64,000 nt of DNA, from positions 2,958,001 through 3,022,000 of the forward strand of contig NZ_CP121446.1 of the NCBI RefSeq assembly GCF_030643905.1. Reading direction: 5' to 3'. Position numbers and translations under genes: made by a program. Within the stretch, counting starts at the first letter, position 1. Every line of letters starts with the position of its first letter. Shown one piece after another: positions 61,922-64,000 of this stretch. The notes beneath the pieces are model-generated. The model was not told where the DNA came from, searched no databases, and was given only the letters and a program-made list of their open reading frames with translations. Source of the stretch: Flavobacterium sp. IMCC34852. GTDB taxonomy: Bacteria; Bacteroidota; Bacteroidia; Flavobacteriales; Flavobacteriaceae.

Positions 61922-61992
61922 TTTGAAGATTTGAAAATGTACTCTCTTAAGAGTCAATCTTTAAATTAACACATCTTCAAATCTTCAAATTG
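61919..61992. repeat. 17-bp perfect inverted repeat
   Basis: The arm CAATTTGAAGATTTGAA (61919-61935) and its exact complement (61976-61992) are separated by 40 bases between the mtaB start and the GlmU-family stop. It may be a terminator for the upstream gene or an interspersed repeat. Confidence 0.7.
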
Positions 61993-61995
61993 ACA

Positions 61996-63171
61996 TTACT
62001 CTTTTCTGTATTTTTTGGTGATTTCAAAAACGTGTTCCAAAATTTTAGCGTCTTCTTCTGAAAACTCTACTTGGCGTCTAGCCATTACAATCTTGGCAGT
62101 TTGAAAAGCTTTGGAAGTCAAATAAGTCGTAAAACCGGCACTTCCGCCCCAAGAAAAGCTCGGCACAAAATTGCGTGGAAATCCGGAACCGAAAATATTG
62201 GCTGAAACACCGACCACGGTTCCGGTATTGAACATGGTGTTGATACCGCATTTACTGTGATCGCCCATCATTAGTCCACAAAACTGCAAGCCGGTTCGGG
62301 CAAAACCTTCTGTTTCGTAGCTCCACAAACGCACTTCTTCGTAGTTATTTTTTAAATTCGAATTGTTACTATCGGCACCGATATTACACCATTCGCCTAA
62401 AACAGCATTACCTAAAAATCCATCATGTCCTTTATTAGAATACCCCATCAAAACCGAATTGCTTACTTCGCCGCCAATTACTGAATGTGGTCCGACGGTT
62501 GTTGCGCCATAGACTTTGGAAGCCAGTTTCACCCTACCCGATTCGCACAAGGCAAATGGACCACGAATGACTGAGCCTTCCATGATTTCGGCATTTTTTC
62601 CGATGTAGATTGGTCCGGTTGATGCATTTAAAGTCACAAACTCGAGTTTGGCTCCTTCTTCAATAAAGATATTTTCGGGTGAAATGACGTTGACGCTTTT
62701 CGGAATCGGTTGGGAATGTCTGCCTTCGGTAATTAATTCGAAATCTTCTCGAATGGCCGCATCGTTTTTGGTAAAAATATCCCAAGTATGTTCAATCTTC
62801 AATCCTTCTTCATTGTAATCGATAATTTCATAGGCATCAAAATCGACTTCTTCTTGCGTGTCATTTGTAAAAAAAGCTACTACCTCTTCACCTTGAAAAA
62901 TGGCTTGGTTTTTTTCGAGACTTTTGACCATTTCGGCCAAAACCTCATTGGGTAAAAATGACGCATTAACCATTACGTTTTCTTCCATTTCTACCATAGG
63001 AAACTTTTCAGAAAGGTATTCTTCGGTTAAAGTTGTTGTTGTGTAACCTAAATATTTCTCCCATTTTTCACGTATGGTTAAAATTCCGACGCGAATATCG
63101 GCAACCGGTCTTGTGAAAGTGAAAGGCAATAAGGCATTGCGAACGGTTCCGTCAAAAAGTATGTAGTTCAT
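61996..63171 (-). CDS. GlmU-family sugar nucleotidyltransferase
   Basis: This 391-residue protein has an N-terminal part (about 1-170; FDGTVRNALLPFTFTRPVADIRVG) that is a reduced nucleotidyltransferase-like domain. A left-handed beta-helix follows (PIYIGKNAEIMEGSVIRGPFALCE, GPHSVIGGEVSNSVLMGYSNKGHDGFLGNAVLGEW) with acetyltransferase-type hexapeptides. This is the Bacteroidota 'putative sugar nucleotidyl transferase' family, distinct from true GlmU. A role in cell-wall sugar activation is inferred. Confidence 0.85.
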   Translation of the reverse strand: MNYILFDGTVRNALLPFTFTRPVADIRVGILTIREKWEKYLGYTTTTLTEEYLSEKFPMVEMEENVMVNASFLPNEVLAEMVKSLEKNQAIFQGEEVVAFFTNDTQEEVDFDAYEIIDYNEEGLKIEHTWDIFTKNDAAIREDFELITEGRHSQPIPKSVNVISPENIFIEEGAKLEFVTLNASTGPIYIGKNAEIMEGSVIRGPFALCESGRVKLASKVYGATTVGPHSVIGGEVSNSVLMGYSNKGHDGFLGNAVLGEWCNIGADSNNSNLKNNYEEVRLWSYETEGFARTGLQFCGLMMGDHSKCGINTMFNTGTVVGVSANIFGSGFPRNFVPSFSWGGSAGFTTYLTSKAFQTAKIVMARRQVEFSEEDAKILEHVFEITKKYRKE

Positions 63172-63231
63172 GTTGGTTTCGGGTTATTAAGGTTCCGAGT
63201 TCAAAGTTACAAAGTTTAGGCTGACTTTGAA

Positions 63232-63266
63232 AAATAAAAAAACCACTCACTTTCGTGAATGGTCTT
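63232..63266 (-). terminator. Hairpin terminator downstream of rpmE2
   Basis: Stem AAACCACTCAC / GTGAATGGTCTT (imperfect) with a T run on the - strand. A second small palindrome (TCCCGAAGGTTCGGGA) lies at about 63286-63301, next to the stop. Confidence 0.6.
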
Positions 63267-63301
63267 CCTAAAATTTGAACACTGATCCCGAAGGTTCGGG
63301 A

Positions 63302-63553
63302 CTATTTTGCGTGTTTCGCGTATTTGTTTTTGAATTTATCAATACGTCCTGCAGTATCGATAAGTTTAGATTTACCTGTGTAAAAAGGGTGAGACGTTCT
63401 TGAAATCTCCATTTTGTACACCGGGTATTCAACACCTTCGTGAGTAATCGTTTCTTTAGTTTCTACTGTAGATTTAGTGATAAAAACATCTTCATTTGAC
63501 ATGTCTTTGAAAGCAACTAATCTGTAATTTTCCGGGTGAATTCCTTTTTTCAT
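63302..63553 (-). CDS. rpmE2: 50S ribosomal protein L31, type B
   Basis: This 83-residue protein starts at the ATG at 63553 ([15 protein letters not shown]). It carries [20 protein letters not shown] and ends in a basic tail. It lacks the CxxC pairs of zinc-binding L31, so it is the zinc-independent type B form. The longer upstream frame has no support. Confidence 0.95.
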   Translation of the reverse strand: MKKGIHPENYRLVAFKDMSNEDVFITKSTVETKETITHEGVEYPVYKMEISRTSHPFYTGKSKLIDTAGRIDKFKNKYAKHAK

Positions 63554-63658
63554 GATAAATCTTTTTATGGTTTTGAAGTAGTTTCGTTTTGAAGCTTTCA
63601 CTTTGAAAGGTGTAAACTGGCTACAACGTTTAAAATTTCTTTTTTTAAATTGAGTGTG

Positions 63659-63687
63659 CAAAAATACAACTTTTTTACAAAAATCAA
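63659..63687 (-). promoter_or_regulatory. rpmE2 promoter
   Basis: On the - strand TTG, 18 bases, TATTTTTG, about 105 bases before the ATG. The long leader could hold translational control. Confidence 0.6.
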
Positions 63688-63778
63688 AGCCAACTGTAAC
63701 TTTTTTTAATTGTTTTAAACTTACTGCTAGGTAAACTCGGAATTACTATATTTGTTAATTAATTAAAACCTAAAAACC

Positions 63779-64000
63779 ATGAATGAAATTATTAAGAAAA
63801 ACGGTGTAACCTATGGCATCATCCTAGGATTGTTCTCAGTACTTTTTACAACAGCAATTTATGCGATTGACTTAGAATTATTTACCAGTTGGTGGCTTGG
63901 CTTAGTATCTTTCGCAATAGCAATTACCATTGGGATTGTCTTAGTTTCTAAAACAAAAAAGCAAATGGGAACCATGACTTTCAAAGAAGGTTTTACAGTT
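63779..64000 (+). CDS. DUF4199-like membrane protein, cut by the right edge
   Basis: Seventy-four codons are present. It begins MNEIIKKNGVTYGIILGLFSVLFTT, with two hydrophobic helices (about 12-30 and 37-58) and then KKQMGTMTFKEGF. This is the start pattern of DUF4199 proteins of Bacteroidota. A TATATTTG box precedes it. The rest is outside the window. Confidence 0.72.
   Translation, partial: MNEIIKKNGVTYGIILGLFSVLFTTAIYAIDLELFTSWWLGLVSFAIAITIGIVLVSKTKKQMGTMTFKEGFTV

Overview
The window is a piece of a Flavobacteriaceae chromosome, most likely Flavobacterium. The grounds are a low G+C content, Bacteroidota-type promoters (TTG, about 19 bases, TAnnTTTG), many lipoproteins and SusC-like TonB receptors, type IX secretion sorting domains, an ECF sigma/FecR/TonB receptor triad, and housekeeping proteins of flavobacterial type (FabH, CarB without its allosteric domain, type B L31). 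No rRNA, tRNA, CRISPR array, transposase or phage module was seen.

Region 1 (1 to about 14,211) is the striking part. It is an integron-like array of gene cassettes, all on the + strand, separated by 23 clear attC-like sites of about 130 bp. Each site has an outer RYYYAAC / GTTRRRY-type box pair, complementary inner arms and a variable loop. In every complete cassette the 5' box of its attC is the reverse complement of the first bases of that same cassette. This is what excision and insertion of circles at G^TT would produce. There are 22 complete cassettes plus the tail of one more at the left edge. Nineteen carry one small gene each, and most of these products are predicted lipoproteins, secreted proteins or small membrane proteins of unknown function. 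Three cassettes are nearly identical 447-448 bp units with no plausible gene. No integrase is visible; if there is one, it lies left of the window or elsewhere. The array fades out through a chromate transporter cassette with a degenerate attC (to about 15,798) and perhaps one more eroded unit holding a methyltransferase.

Region 2 (15.8-21.9 kb) holds accessory chromosomal genes: methyltransferase, serine hydrolase, VOC protein, DUF2200, TerB-like protein, a secreted Spy-like protein, esterase, DUF1456 and a ThuA-like lipoprotein. Region 3 (22-32 kb) has folD, ffh, a small lipoprotein operon divergent from an ECF sigma/fecR/TonB receptor operon, and argS. Region 4 (32-44 kb) has a giant type IX-secreted repeat protein, a second TonB-type outer-membrane protein, fabH, an S9 peptidase and an orphan ABC ATPase. 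Region 5 (44-64 kb) has AarF/UbiB kinase plus TetR regulator, an S74-chaperone surface protein, an OmpA/lipocalin operon, htpG, DUF2721, a type A-sorted secreted protein, carB, rpmH, a lytic transglycosylase, an alpha/beta hydrolase, a GNAT-like protein, mtaB, a GlmU-family nucleotidyltransferase, rpmE2 and a truncated DUF4199 gene at the right edge.

The two halves differ sharply. The left is a mobile pool of small envelope-directed genes captured one by one. The rest is conventional core and surface-protein content in which convergent gene pairs are separated by compact hairpin terminators.
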